DNA from: Rhodoferax bucti | Lineage (GTDB): Bacteria; Pseudomonadota; Gammaproteobacteria; Burkholderiales; Burkholderiaceae_C | Length of the DNA stretch: 64,000 nt | Direction of reading: 5' to 3' | NCBI RefSeq assembly: GCF_005876985.1 | Contig: NZ_VAHD01000003.1 | Coordinates: 248,001 to 312,000, forward strand | Part shown: positions 18,780 to 27,398 of the stretch, piece by piece | Position numbering within the stretch: position 1 is the stretch's first letter | Layout: each line of letters starts with the position of its first letter | Notes under the pieces: model-generated | Database searches by the model: none | The model's input: only the letters and a program-made list of their open reading frames with translations | What the model was told of the DNA's origin: nothing | Position numbers and translations under genes: made by a program

Positions 18780-19745
18780 ATGAACCTCCACCAATTCCGC
18801 TTCGTCCAAGAAGCCGCGCGCCGCAACCTCAACCTCACCGAAGCGGCCAAGGCGTTGCACACCTCGCAGCCGGGTGTCTCGAAAGCCATCATCGAGCTGG
18901 AAGAGGAGCTGGGCATTGACATCTTTGCCCGTCACGGCAAGCGCCTCAAGCGCATCACCGAACCCGGCCAGCATGTGCTCAAAAGCATCGAGCTGATCCT
19001 ACGGGAGGTGAACAACCTCAAGCGCATCGGCGAGCAATACAGCTCGCAGGACAGCGGCACCCTGTCGATTGCCACCACCCACACCCAGGCGCGCTATGTG
19101 CTGCCTGAAAAAGTGGCTCAATTGCGCACCGCCTTCCCCAAGGTCAACGTCAGCCTGCACCAAGGCGCGCCCGACCAGGTAGCGCGCATGCTGATTGACG
19201 ATGTGGCGGAGATCGGTATTGCCACCGAGTCGCTGGCCAACTACACCGAGCTGGTCACCCTGCCCTGCTACGAATGGCAGCACGTGCTGGTGCTGCCGGT
19301 AGACCACCCGCTGGCGCAAAAAGAGCGCATCAGCTTGGAGGACGTGGCCGCCGAGCCACTCATCACTTACCACCCCTCCTTCACAGGGCGCACCCGCATC
19401 GACCAGGCATTTGCCGCGCGCAAGCTGGAGCCGCGCATTTCCCTCGAAGCCATTGACTCCGATGTGATCAAAACTTATGTGCGCCTGGGGCTGGGCATCG
19501 GCATCGCGGCCGAAATGGCGGTGACCGATGTGGTGGAAGACATGGAGAAAAATGGCGCTCGTGGCGGCCTGGTGGTACGCCCTGCCGGCTACCTGTTCGG
19601 CCAGAACGTGACCCGGGTAGCCTTCAAGCGCAGCGCGTATTTGCGCAATTTTGTATTCACCTTTGCTGAATTTTTGAGTAGCCGCTTGAACCGCGCCCTG
19701 ATCGCCAAGGCCATGGAAGGCCATGTCAACGACTATGAGTTGTGA
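18780..19745 (+). CDS. cysB: LysR-type regulator CysB
   Basis: A 321-residue LysR family activator with an N-terminal winged helix-turn-helix (MNLHQFRFVQEAARRNLNLT, then ALHTSQPGVSKAIIELEEEL) and a C-terminal effector domain. NLTEAAKALHTSQPGVSKAI and the length are typical of CysB/Cbl, which respond to O-acetylserine or sulfate status. It directly follows the sirohydrochlorin chelatase. Its most obvious targets in this window are the TSUP-cysI-DUF934-cysHDN genes at 45-51 kb. Cbl is the alternative identity; CysB fits better because no second paralogue is nearby. Confidence 0.88.
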   Translation: MNLHQFRFVQEAARRNLNLTEAAKALHTSQPGVSKAIIELEEELGIDIFARHGKRLKRITEPGQHVLKSIELILREVNNLKRIGEQYSSQDSGTLSIATTHTQARYVLPEKVAQLRTAFPKVNVSLHQGAPDQVARMLIDDVAEIGIATESLANYTELVTLPCYEWQHVLVLPVDHPLAQKERISLEDVAAEPLITYHPSFTGRTRIDQAFAARKLEPRISLEAIDSDVIKTYVRLGLGIGIAAEMAVTDVVEDMEKNGARGGLVVRPAGYLFGQNVTRVAFKRSAYLRNFVFTFAEFLSSRLNRALIAKAMEGHVNDYEL

Positions 19746-19820
19746 GCCCCCCGAAGCGGCTTCTAGCCGCTTCCCCCCTCAGGGGGGCGCCACCAGCGGC
19801 CCGGCAAAGCCGGTTCCGCG
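19745..19820. repeat. Family C GC-rich hairpin cluster, copy 1
   Basis: Directly after the cysB stop come three nested hairpins: GAAGCGGC/GCCGCTTC, CCCCCC/GGGGGG and CCGGC/GCCGG. The copy at 62881-62963 shares the same order of elements, so this is a mobile or amplified intergenic repeat rather than a simple terminator. It may still end the cysB transcript. Confidence 0.65.
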
Positions 19821-19863
19821 TTGGCACTGAACAAGACACTTCACTCCTGCACTGCGTGATTTC

Positions 19864-21024
19864 ATGACCACTGCTTTTACACCCTCGCTCACCAGCCGCC
19901 TGCCCAACGTAGGCACGACCATCTTTACCGTCATGTCGGCATTAGCCGCTGAGCACAAAGCGGTAAATCTCGGCCAAGGTTTTCCGGACTTTGCTTGCGA
20001 CCCCGCCTTGGTGAACGCTGTGACGGCTGCCATGCAAGCCGGGCACAACCAGTACCCGCCCATGGCGGGTGTGCCGGTGCTGCGACAGGCCGTGGCGACC
20101 AAAATTGAGGCGCTGCACGGCAAGACCTACCAACCCGACAGTGAAATCACCATCACCGCGGGTGCCACGCAGGCCATCATCACGGCCATTCTGGCCGTCG
20201 TACATCCGGGTGACGAAGTGATTGTGCTGGAGCCTTGCTACGACAGCTATGTACCCAACATTGAGCTGGCTGGCGGCGTCGTGGTGCGGGTGCCCCTGAC
20301 GCCCGGCACCTTCCGCCCCGACTTTGCCAAGATCAGCGCGGCCATCACGCCCAAAACGCGGGCGATCCTGATCAACACCCCACACAACCCCAGCGCCACC
20401 GTGTGGAGCCGGGCTGACATGCTGGCCCTGCAAGACCTGCTCGCCCCCACCAACATACTGCTCATCAGCGACGAGGTGTACGAGCACATGGTGTTTGACG
20501 GGCAGCAGCACGAGAGCGCATCGCGGTTTCCCGGCTTGGCAGCACGCGCGTTTGTGGTGTCCAGCTTTGGCAAAACCTTCCACGTGACCGGCTGGAAAGT
20601 GGGCACCGTGGCAGCGCCTGCCGCCTTGACCGCCGAATTCCGCAAGGTGCACCAGTTCAACGTATTCACCGTCAACACCCCGGTACAGCACGCCTTGGCA
20701 GCTTACCTGGCCGATCCCGCGCCCTACACCAACCTGCCCGCGTTCTACCAACGCAAGCGCGACCTGTTCCGCGCCGGGCTGGCCGGCACCCGCTTCAAGC
20801 TGCTGCCCAGCCAGGGCAGCTACTTCCAGTGCATCGATATTTCCGAGGTAAGCGACCTGAACGAAGCCGACTTCTGCCAATGGCTCACCCGCGAGGTGGG
20901 CGTAGCGGCCATCCCGCTGTCAGCGTTTTACGGCAATGGCTTTGACCAGCGCGTGGTGCGCTTTTGCTTTGCCAAGCAGGATGCCACCCTGCACTCCGCC
21001 CTGGAGCGCCTGAAAACCTTATAA
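19864..21024 (+). CDS. Methionine-type aminotransferase (YbdL-like)
   Basis: A PLP-dependent class I aminotransferase of 386 residues. It shows NLGQGFPDF near the N-terminus, INTPHNPSATVWS (substrate-binding Asn), LISDEVYEHMVF (Asp and Tyr for PLP) and SSFGKTFHVTGWKVG (PLP lysine). The NLGQGFPDF and SSFGKTFHVTGWK combination is that of YbdL/kynurenine-type transaminases acting on methionine and aromatic amino acids. It stands between a family C and a family A repeat, and no operon partner is obvious. Confidence 0.87.
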   Translation: MTTAFTPSLTSRLPNVGTTIFTVMSALAAEHKAVNLGQGFPDFACDPALVNAVTAAMQAGHNQYPPMAGVPVLRQAVATKIEALHGKTYQPDSEITITAGATQAIITAILAVVHPGDEVIVLEPCYDSYVPNIELAGGVVVRVPLTPGTFRPDFAKISAAITPKTRAILINTPHNPSATVWSRADMLALQDLLAPTNILLISDEVYEHMVFDGQQHESASRFPGLAARAFVVSSFGKTFHVTGWKVGTVAAPAALTAEFRKVHQFNVFTVNTPVQHALAAYLADPAPYTNLPAFYQRKRDLFRAGLAGTRFKLLPSQGSYFQCIDISEVSDLNEADFCQWLTREVGVAAIPLSAFYGNGFDQRVVRFCFAKQDATLHSALERLKTL

Positions 21025-21057
21025 GACCAGAAGGTCTGCCCATTCACTATCATTTTT

Positions 21058-21093
21058 ATAGCTACTTGCGCATATTCCACGAGCGCTAGAGGC
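21058..21093 (+). repeat. Family A repeat, copy 3 (upstream of the PQQ dehydrogenase)
   Basis: ATAGCTACTTGCGCATATT, then CCACGAGCGCTAGAGGC, ending nine bases before the next start codon. It occupies the position where the ribosome-binding site would be expected. Confidence 0.8.
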
Positions 21094-21102
21094 ATATTTC
21101 AT

Positions 21103-22260
21103 ATGATTTTCACCCTGTCCCTCCCAGCACGGCGCGCCTCAGTGGCGGTGGGCCTCGCGCTATGTACCTGGGGCGTGCAGGCTGATGCGTTGCGCACCGA
21201 GACGGTGGCAAGCGGCCTGGAGCACCCCTGGGCCCTGGCCTTTTTGCCGGACGGCCAGTTTCTGGTGACCGAGCGGCCGGGCCGCCTGCGGGTGGTGGAT
21301 GCACAAGGCCGCGTGGGGCCGCCCATCCGCGGTGTGCCTGCCGTGGATGCGCGGGGCCAAGGAGGCTTGCTGGATGTGCTGCTGGACAGCGACTTTGCGC
21401 GCAACCGGCAACTCTACCTCTGCTACGCCGAGCCGGGCGCGGGCGGCAACAGCACCGCCATGGCCCGCGCACGCCTGAGCGAAGACACCCGCAGCCTCAC
21501 CGATGTGCAAGTCATTTTCAGCCAACAGCCCAAGGTAGCGAGTAACGCCCATTTCGGCTGCCGCATCGCCGAGGGCCAACGCCAAGGAGCCTCGGACGGT
21601 AGCCTGTACCTTGCACTGGGCGAACGCTTCAGCCGCAAAGACGACGCCCAGCGCCTGGACAACCACCATGGCAAGATGATCCGCATCCACAAAGACGGCG
21701 GCGTACCTACCGACAACCCTTTTGCCGGCGCCAGCACTCGCCCCGCCGGAGCCCGGCCAGAGATATGGAGCTACGGCCACCGCAACCCGCAAGGCTTGGT
21801 GCAGGCACCCGATGGCACTCTGTGGGAAATCGAACATGGCCCCCAAGGTGGCGATGAAATCAACCTCCTGCAGGCCGGGCGCAACTATGGCTGGCCGGTG
21901 ATCACCTATGGGGAAAACTATGGCGGCGGCCCCATCGGCAGCGGCCTGACTGCGCAAGCGGGCATGGAGCAACCGCTGCACCACTGGACGCCCTCCATAG
22001 CCCCCTCGGGCATGGCCTTTGTCACCAGCGCCCGCTACGGCAAGGCATGGACGGGCAATCTGGTGGTGGGCTCCCTCAAATTCGGGTACCTGGCGCGCCT
22101 GGAGCTGAGTGCGCCGTTTGCCGGCACGATGCTGCGGGAAACCCGGCATCTGCAGTCCTTGGGCGAGCGGGTGCGCGATGTGCGCCAAGGCCCCGATGGC
22201 TGGCTGTACCTGCTCACCGACCAGGCACCCGGCCGCCTGCTGCGGGTGTTGCCGCGCTGA
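21103..22260 (+). CDS. PQQ-dependent aldose sugar dehydrogenase (YliI-like)
   Basis: A secreted six-bladed beta-propeller of the soluble glucose dehydrogenase/YliI family, 385 residues. A signal peptide with Arg-Arg and a hydrophobic core (RRASVAVGLALCTWGVQADA) leads into VASGLEHPWALAFLPDG. The PQQ/Ca-binding segments GHRNPQGLVQAPDGTLWEIE and HGPQGGDEINLLQAGRNYGW are characteristic. It oxidises aldoses in the periplasm. A family A repeat sits immediately before the start, and I see no strong ribosome-binding site. Confidence 0.9.
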   Translation: MIFTLSLPARRASVAVGLALCTWGVQADALRTETVASGLEHPWALAFLPDGQFLVTERPGRLRVVDAQGRVGPPIRGVPAVDARGQGGLLDVLLDSDFARNRQLYLCYAEPGAGGNSTAMARARLSEDTRSLTDVQVIFSQQPKVASNAHFGCRIAEGQRQGASDGSLYLALGERFSRKDDAQRLDNHHGKMIRIHKDGGVPTDNPFAGASTRPAGARPEIWSYGHRNPQGLVQAPDGTLWEIEHGPQGGDEINLLQAGRNYGWPVITYGENYGGGPIGSGLTAQAGMEQPLHHWTPSIAPSGMAFVTSARYGKAWTGNLVVGSLKFGYLARLELSAPFAGTMLRETRHLQSLGERVRDVRQGPDGWLYLLTDQAPGRLLRVLPR

Positions 22261-22368
22261 ACGGCGTCGGACGACGGTGTGCGGCGGTGAGCGGACGCTC
22301 CGGCACCACCGCCTTCACCGATTTGTCACTTGGCATGGTTGTAATCCGACCTTCGTTGGAGATAGACC

Positions 22369-22992
22369 ATGCAACTACTCAAAACCGACAAAGCACGGGC
22401 CGAATTGCAGGGTGGTAGCCGCACGCTGGGGCAGCGGGAGCGCACCATGCTCATCCTTGCCGATGGCAAAAACACCTTGCAGACGATCGACCACCTGTTC
22501 AACGGCCAAGCCCAGCAACTGGCCAGGCAGCTCATCGATACCGGCTACCTGGTCGGCCTGGACTTGAGCCGCCCCATCACGCTGCGCGAGCCGCTTGCAC
22601 CTGCGCGCCACGAGGTGCGTGCGCCCGCCAGCAGCCAGGAGGCCACGCGGAAAACGGAAGCCGGTAGCAAACTCAAACCACCCGCTGAGAGCGCGCCCAC
22701 GTTGACCGCGACGGTGGAGCCCGCGCCCCCCGTGGCCGCTGACAACTTCGAGGGCAAGCGCTCGCTGGCGACCACGCGCATGTTTTTGTTCGATATTTGC
22801 GAGCGCATGTTTGTGCGCCGCGACCCGGCGCGCGCCGAAGCGTTCCGCGAAGCACTGCGCAACGCCAAAGACCGCGAATCCATGCTGGCTGCAGCGCGCG
22901 ACATGATCAGCGCCGTGGAAGAAATTGCCGGCCACGAGCGGGCGGACTCCATCAGCGAGCGCATTGCCATGCTGCTACCGCCCGAGGGCTGA
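22369..22992 (+). CDS. Uncharacterised protein with N-terminal winged-helix-like region
   Basis: A 207-residue protein that I cannot assign. Residues 1-65 (RTLGQRERTMLILADGKNTL) look like the small alpha-helical domain found in some regulatory proteins of Burkholderiales. A Pro/Ala/Thr-rich linker covers about 80-125. A helical C-terminal part (FEGKRSLATTRMFLFDICER) ends in an amphipathic helix. GGAG stands seven bases before the ATG, so it is probably a real gene. It has no membrane segment or signal peptide. Its neighbours give no functional hint. Confidence 0.7.
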   Translation: MQLLKTDKARAELQGGSRTLGQRERTMLILADGKNTLQTIDHLFNGQAQQLARQLIDTGYLVGLDLSRPITLREPLAPARHEVRAPASSQEATRKTEAGSKLKPPAESAPTLTATVEPAPPVAADNFEGKRSLATTRMFLFDICERMFVRRDPARAEAFREALRNAKDRESMLAAARDMISAVEEIAGHERADSISERIAMLLPPEG

Positions 22993-23009
22993 GCTCTCAG
23001 GGAAGACAG

Positions 23010-26000
23010 CTAGCTCTGGATCTGCGCCCAGGCCTTGTCCAGCCGCTTCACACTCACCGGCTGGGGCGTGCGCAGCTCTTGGGCAAAGAAGCTGACGCGC
23101 AATTCTTCGAGCAACCAGCGGAACTCCTGCATGCGCTCATCGACCGCGCCTTTGCGCTCCGCCACCAGCCGCCAGTAGCGTTGCTCTTGCGGGCGCAGTT
23201 CGGTCAGGCGGGCAGCATCGCGGGCCGGGTCGGCACGGTATTTGTCCAGCCGCAGCGTGATGGCCTTGAGGTAGCGAGCCAGGTGTTGCAAGCGATCCCA
23301 GGGCGTGGCCTGCAAAAACTTCTTGGGAATCAGGCGGTTGATCTGCTGCTGGGCGTCACTCGTGGCATCCGGCGCGTTTTTGGTGTCCTTGATCTTGCGA
23401 GCAGCGGTGGCGTACTCCAGCAGGATCACACTCGCCATGCGGGCCACTTCGTTGGCGATCAGCGTCAGGCGCCCCCGCCCTTCTTCAATCCGCCGTTTGA
23501 AGGCGAATTCGTCGGTGGGCAGCGGGTCTAACAGGAAGGCTCGGTCCAGCGCCACCGCGATGATTTGCTCACGCAGCTCTTCCACGGTACCTCCGCCGCT
23601 TCCGTTGTCGGCCTTGCCCACGTTCATGTAGCTCACCGCCATTTTTTGCAGGTCCGGGATGTTCTTCTCGAGGTACTTGAGTGCGTCCTTGATCTGGATG
23701 GCAAACAGGCGGCGCAGGCCGGCGCGGTGTTTGGCGGCAGCTACTTCGGGTTCGTCAAACACTTCGACCGTGACCGAGTCTCCGGCATCTATGAGTGCTG
23801 GGAAGCCGATCAACGTTTGGCCGCCCTTGCGGATTTCCAGCAACTCGGGCAGCTCGCCGAAGGTCCAGGCGGTAAAGCGGCTATCGAGGATGCTTGGGGC
23901 GCTGTTTTTGGGCGTGTTGGCATTTGCTACGTTTTTTGTAGCTGCTTGCGCATTGTTGGCGGGCGCTGGGGCGCGGAATGACTGGGCGTTCTGCTCCGTG
24001 TCCTCCGACCGCTGCGCGGTCTCCCCCTTAACCTGCGCAGAACGCCCAGTCATCCCGCTTGCTCTAGCGCTGCTCTGTTCCTGGCTCGCAGTCTGGTTTT
24101 GGGCCAGCTTCAAGCTGGCTAGCGCTTGGAAGGCACCGCGGGCTTGGCTGCCGAGCTCGGCTTTCAATGCACCCAGGTTGCGGCCATGGCCCAACTGGCG
24201 GCCGTGTTCATCGACCACGCGGAAGTTCATGAAGAAGTGCGGGCTGAGCATGTCGACCTTGATGTCGGCTTTCACAATGTCCAGCGACGTGGCTTCCCGC
24301 ACCAGCTTGAGCACGGCTTCCACCAAGCCGCCAGTACCAAACTTCTCTGGCGCATTCAGGACTTCGGCGAACTTGGACGCAGTGTCGGGCAGCGGCACCA
24401 GGCGGCTGCGCGGGCGCTGGTGCAGGGTCTTCAGCAGGGCCTGCACCTTGTCCTTGAGCATGCCGGGCACCAACCATTCGCAGCGCTCGTCGTTCACCTG
24501 GTTCAGCACAAACAAGGGCACGGTCACGGTCAGGCCGTCGCGGGCATCGCCGGGTTCATGGAGGTAAGTTGCAGCACAGTCCACGCCACCCAAACGGATG
24601 GTTTTGGGGAACGACGCAGTCGTAATGCCTGCCGCCTCGTGGCGCATGAGCTCTTCGCGGGTCAGGCGAAGCAGCTTGCACGCATGAAGCTGGGTTGGCA
24701 GAGCGTTCTGCGCAGGTAAAGGAGGAGAGCCCGCAGGGCTCGGGGGACACGGAGCAGAGCGCTCTGCCAATCCAGCGCCCTCGTAGTACTGCGGCTTTTT
24801 GCTTTCCTCGCGGTACCAGCGCTCCAGGCTGTAGCCGCTGCACACATCGGCGGGCAATTGCTGGTCGTAAAAGGCGTAGATCAGCTCGTCATCTACCAGC
24901 ACGTCCTGGCGGCGGGCTTTGTGCTCCAGTTCTTCGACTTGTTTGATGAGCTTGTGATTGGCGGCCAGAAAGGGCAGCGTGGTTTCCCATTCTTTGCCGA
25001 CCAGCGCTTCACGGATGAAGATTTCCCGCGCGCCGGCCATGTCCACACGGCTGTAGTTCACGCGCCGGCCGCTGTAGACCACGATGCCGTAGAGCGTGGC
25101 CCGCTCCAGCGCCACGACCTCGGCGGCTTTCTTTTCCCAATGCGGGTCCAGCAGCTGTTTCTTGAGCAGATGGCCGCCTACTTGCTCTAGCCATTGGGGC
25201 TCTATGGCGGCGATGCCGCGGCCGAACAGGCGCGTGGTTTCCACTAGCTCGCTTGCGACGATCCATTTGCCCGGTTTTTTGGTCAGGTGGGCGCCGGGGT
25301 GGGCAAAAAACTTGATGCTGCGTGCGCCCAGATATTCACCGTTTTGGCCTTCTTCGAGCTTGCAGCCCACGTTGCCCAGCAGGCCGGACAGCATGGACAG
25401 GTGCAGCTGCTCATAGCTGGCGGGCTTGGTATTCAGGCGCCATTTGTGTTCGGCCACTACGGTGTGGAGTTGGGTGTAAATGTCTTTCCACTCGCGCACG
25501 CGGCGGATGTTGACGAAGTTTTGGCGCAGGAGTTGTTCGTATTGGCGGTTGCTTAACTTGTGCGTATTTGCGCTCGCTGGTAGTTGGGGGCGGCGCACGC
25601 TCTGCTCCGTGTCCCCCGCCCGCTGCGCGGGCTCCTCCTTGACCTGCGCAGAACGTGCGCCGCCCCCAACTCCCGGGGCGGCGGGTGAGGCGCCGCCACG
25701 TGCGTCGTGAATCCACTTCCATAGCTTCAGGTAGCCAGTGAACTCGCTCTTTTCATCGTCAAACTTTTGATGCGCTTGGTCCGCCTGTTGCTGGGCCTCC
25801 ATGGGTCGGTCACGGACGTCTTGCACGCTCAAGGCGCTGGCAATCACCAGCGCTTCGTCCAAGGCCTCGCGGCCACGGGCTTCCAGCAGCATGCGGCCTA
25901 CGCGCGGATCCAATGGGAGGCGGCTGAGTTCCTGGCCCAAAGGCGTCAGTTCATTCGCATCGTCCACGGCCCCCAACTCATTGAGCAGCTGGTAACCATC

Positions 26001-27326
26001 GGCAATGGCACGGCCGCTGGGGCGCTCCAAAAACGGGAAATCTTCCACGATGCCCAGATGCAGCGACTTCATGCGCAGGATGACGCCTGCCAGCGAGGAC
26101 CTCAATATTTCCGGGTCGGTAAAGCGCGGGCGACCGTCAAAGTCTTTTTGGTCGTACAGGCGTATGCAGATACCGTTGGCCACGCGCCCGCAACGGCCGG
26201 CGCGCTGGTTGGCTGCTGCCTGGCTGATGGGCTCTACCAGCAGCTGCTCCACTTTGCTGCGGAAACTGTAGCGCTTCACGCGTGCTGTACCTGCGTCAAT
26301 GACGTATCGGGTGCCTGGCACCGTAAGCGAGGTTTCCGCCACGTTGGTGGCCAGTACGATGCGACGGCCGGTGTGGCCGTCAAAAATGCGGTCCTGTTCC
26401 GCCGGGCTCAGGCGGGCAAACAGGGGCAGCACTTCGGCATTGCGCATGACCGGCTGGTGGCTCAAGTGTTTACGCAGGTGGTCGGCTGCCTCGCGGATTT
26501 CGCGCTCGCCGGGCAGAAAGACCAGGATGTCGCCTTGGTTATGCGGGTCGCGCCACAGCTCATCCACCCCATCGGCAATGGCGTTGTTCAGGTCGTACTC
26601 GCGGCTTTCTTCAAACGGGCGGTAGCGCTGCTCCACCGGGAACATGCGGCCGGACACAAAAATCACCGGCGCTGGCGTCAAAGGCCCCCAGGCTCCGCCG
26701 CTTTGCGGGTCGCTGCCCCCCGAGGGGGCGTCGCCCGGCTTGGGGCGGCCCAGCGCCGGTCGGCTCGCAAAATGATCCGCAAAGCGCTGCGCATCGATCG
26801 TGGCCGAGGTGACGATGATCTTCAGGTCCGGGCGGCGCGGCAGGATCTGGCGCAGGTAACCCAGTAAGAAGTCGATGTTGAGCGAGCGCTCATGCGCCTC
26901 GTCGATGATGATGGTGTCGTAGGCGTTGAGTAGCGGGTCGGTCTGCGTCTCGGCCAGCAAAATACCGTCCGTCATCAGCTTGACCGAAGCGTCTTTGCCC
27001 AGCCGGTCGTTAAAGCGCACCTTGTAGCCCACTACATCGCCCAGTGGCGTTTTCAGCTCTTCGGCAATGCGCTTGGCCACGCTGCTGGCCGCAATGCGGC
27101 GGGGCTGGGTGTGGCCGATGAGCTTGCCGCGCTGGCCCGCCGGGTAATTCAACTTGCCGCGGCCCATGGCGAGCGCGATTTTGGGCAGCTGGGTGGTCTT
27201 GCCCGAGCCGGTTTCCCCGCAGACGATGACCACTTGGTGCGCCGCAATGGCGTCCATGATTTCGTCGCGTTTGCCCGACACCGGGAGCGACTCTGGGAAT
27301 TCGATTTGCAAGGGGCTGGCAGTCAA
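23010..27326 (-). CDS. hrpA: ATP-dependent RNA helicase HrpA, with repeat insertions
   Basis: A DEAH-box helicase of 1438 residues, about 140 longer than E. coli HrpA. Walker A is GETGSGKTTQLPK (near residue 37), the DEAH box is IIIDEAHERSLN, motif III is ATIDAQRF, and motif VI is QRAGRCGR. The C-terminal DUF3418 region follows. The start is TTG 27326: a stop lies just upstream, and the first ATG (residue 24) would cut into conserved sequence. The extra length comes from in-frame repeats at residues about 188-211, 552-582, 852-879, 1091-1118 and 1119-1130. The first lies between motif III and the conserved VSGRMFPVE. The frame is intact and the gene is probably functional. Confidence 0.93.
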   Translation of the reverse strand: MTASPLQIEFPESLPVSGKRDEIMDAIAAHQVVIVCGETGSGKTTQLPKIALAMGRGKLNYPAGQRGKLIGHTQPRRIAASSVAKRIAEELKTPLGDVVGYKVRFNDRLGKDASVKLMTDGILLAETQTDPLLNAYDTIIIDEAHERSLNIDFLLGYLRQILPRRPDLKIIVTSATIDAQRFADHFASRPALGRPKPGDAPSGGSDPQSGGAWGPLTPAPVIFVSGRMFPVEQRYRPFEESREYDLNNAIADGVDELWRDPHNQGDILVFLPGEREIREAADHLRKHLSHQPVMRNAEVLPLFARLSPAEQDRIFDGHTGRRIVLATNVAETSLTVPGTRYVIDAGTARVKRYSFRSKVEQLLVEPISQAAANQRAGRCGRVANGICIRLYDQKDFDGRPRFTDPEILRSSLAGVILRMKSLHLGIVEDFPFLERPSGRAIADGYQLLNELGAVDDANELTPLGQELSRLPLDPRVGRMLLEARGREALDEALVIASALSVQDVRDRPMEAQQQADQAHQKFDDEKSEFTGYLKLWKWIHDARGGASPAAPGVGGGARSAQVKEEPAQRAGDTEQSVRRPQLPASANTHKLSNRQYEQLLRQNFVNIRRVREWKDIYTQLHTVVAEHKWRLNTKPASYEQLHLSMLSGLLGNVGCKLEEGQNGEYLGARSIKFFAHPGAHLTKKPGKWIVASELVETTRLFGRGIAAIEPQWLEQVGGHLLKKQLLDPHWEKKAAEVVALERATLYGIVVYSGRRVNYSRVDMAGAREIFIREALVGKEWETTLPFLAANHKLIKQVEELEHKARRQDVLVDDELIYAFYDQQLPADVCSGYSLERWYREESKKPQYYEGAGLAERSAPCPPSPAGSPPLPAQNALPTQLHACKLLRLTREELMRHEAAGITTASFPKTIRLGGVDCAATYLHEPGDARDGLTVTVPLFVLNQVNDERCEWLVPGMLKDKVQALLKTLHQRPRSRLVPLPDTASKFAEVLNAPEKFGTGGLVEAVLKLVREATSLDIVKADIKVDMLSPHFFMNFRVVDEHGRQLGHGRNLGALKAELGSQARGAFQALASLKLAQNQTASQEQSSARASGMTGRSAQVKGETAQRSEDTEQNAQSFRAPAPANNAQAATKNVANANTPKNSAPSILDSRFTAWTFGELPELLEIRKGGQTLIGFPALIDAGDSVTVEVFDEPEVAAAKHRAGLRRLFAIQIKDALKYLEKNIPDLQKMAVSYMNVGKADNGSGGGTVEELREQIIAVALDRAFLLDPLPTDEFAFKRRIEEGRGRLTLIANEVARMASVILLEYATAARKIKDTKNAPDATSDAQQQINRLIPKKFLQATPWDRLQHLARYLKAITLRLDKYRADPARDAARLTELRPQEQRYWRLVAERKGAVDERMQEFRWLLEELRVSFFAQELRTPQPVSVKRLDKAWAQIQS
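23938..23972 (+). repeat. Family A repeat, copy 4 (inside hrpA)
   Basis: GTAGCTGCTTGCGCA followed by GGCGGGCGCTGGGGC, a slightly degenerate family A copy. On the hrpA strand it encodes APANNAQAATK in a low-complexity linker and abuts family B copy 1. Confidence 0.7.
23975..24056 (+). repeat. Family B element, copy 1 (inside hrpA)
   Basis: A 44-nt core (23994-24037) is flanked by 19-bp inverted arms, 23975-23993 and 24038-24056, matching at 18 of 19 positions. The arm sequence contains GACTGGGCGTTCTG. The core includes a small inner palindrome, GACCGC/GCGGTC. On the hrpA strand it encodes RSAQVKGETAQRSEDTEQ in frame. Confidence 0.85.
24692..24773 (-). repeat. Family B element, copy 2, inverted (inside hrpA)
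   Basis: The same 44-nt core in the opposite orientation (24711-24754) lies between arms 24692-24710 and 24755-24773 that match at 17 of 19 positions. The arm sequence contains TTGGCAGAGCG, different from copies 1 and 3. Read through in hrpA it gives ERSAPCPPSPAGSPPLPAQN, still without a stop. Confidence 0.85.
25582..25671 (+). repeat. Family B element, copy 3 (inside hrpA)
   Basis: The 44-nt core (25605-25648) lies between 23-bp arms 25582-25604 and 25649-25671 that match at 22 of 23 positions. The arm contains GTTGGGGGCGGCGCACG, specific to this copy. On the hrpA strand it encodes RSAQVKEEPAQRAGDTEQ, nearly the same peptide as copy 1. Confidence 0.85.
26696..26763. repeat. Family C-related GC-rich hairpin inside the hrpA core
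   Basis: Contains GCCCCCCGAGGGGGC and GGGGCGGCCCAGCGCCGG, related to the GC hairpin clusters at 19745 and 62881. It encodes an inserted segment (GRPKPGDAPSGGSDPQSGG) between the DHFASR and VSGRMFPVE parts of the helicase, where E. coli HrpA has no such insertion. Confidence 0.6.
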
Positions 27327-27398
27327 GGCGTGGTCTTCGTAGAGAATTGCGGATTATCCCAGTCCTGACAAACCCTTACCGGCCTCCCCCGCCCCTCA

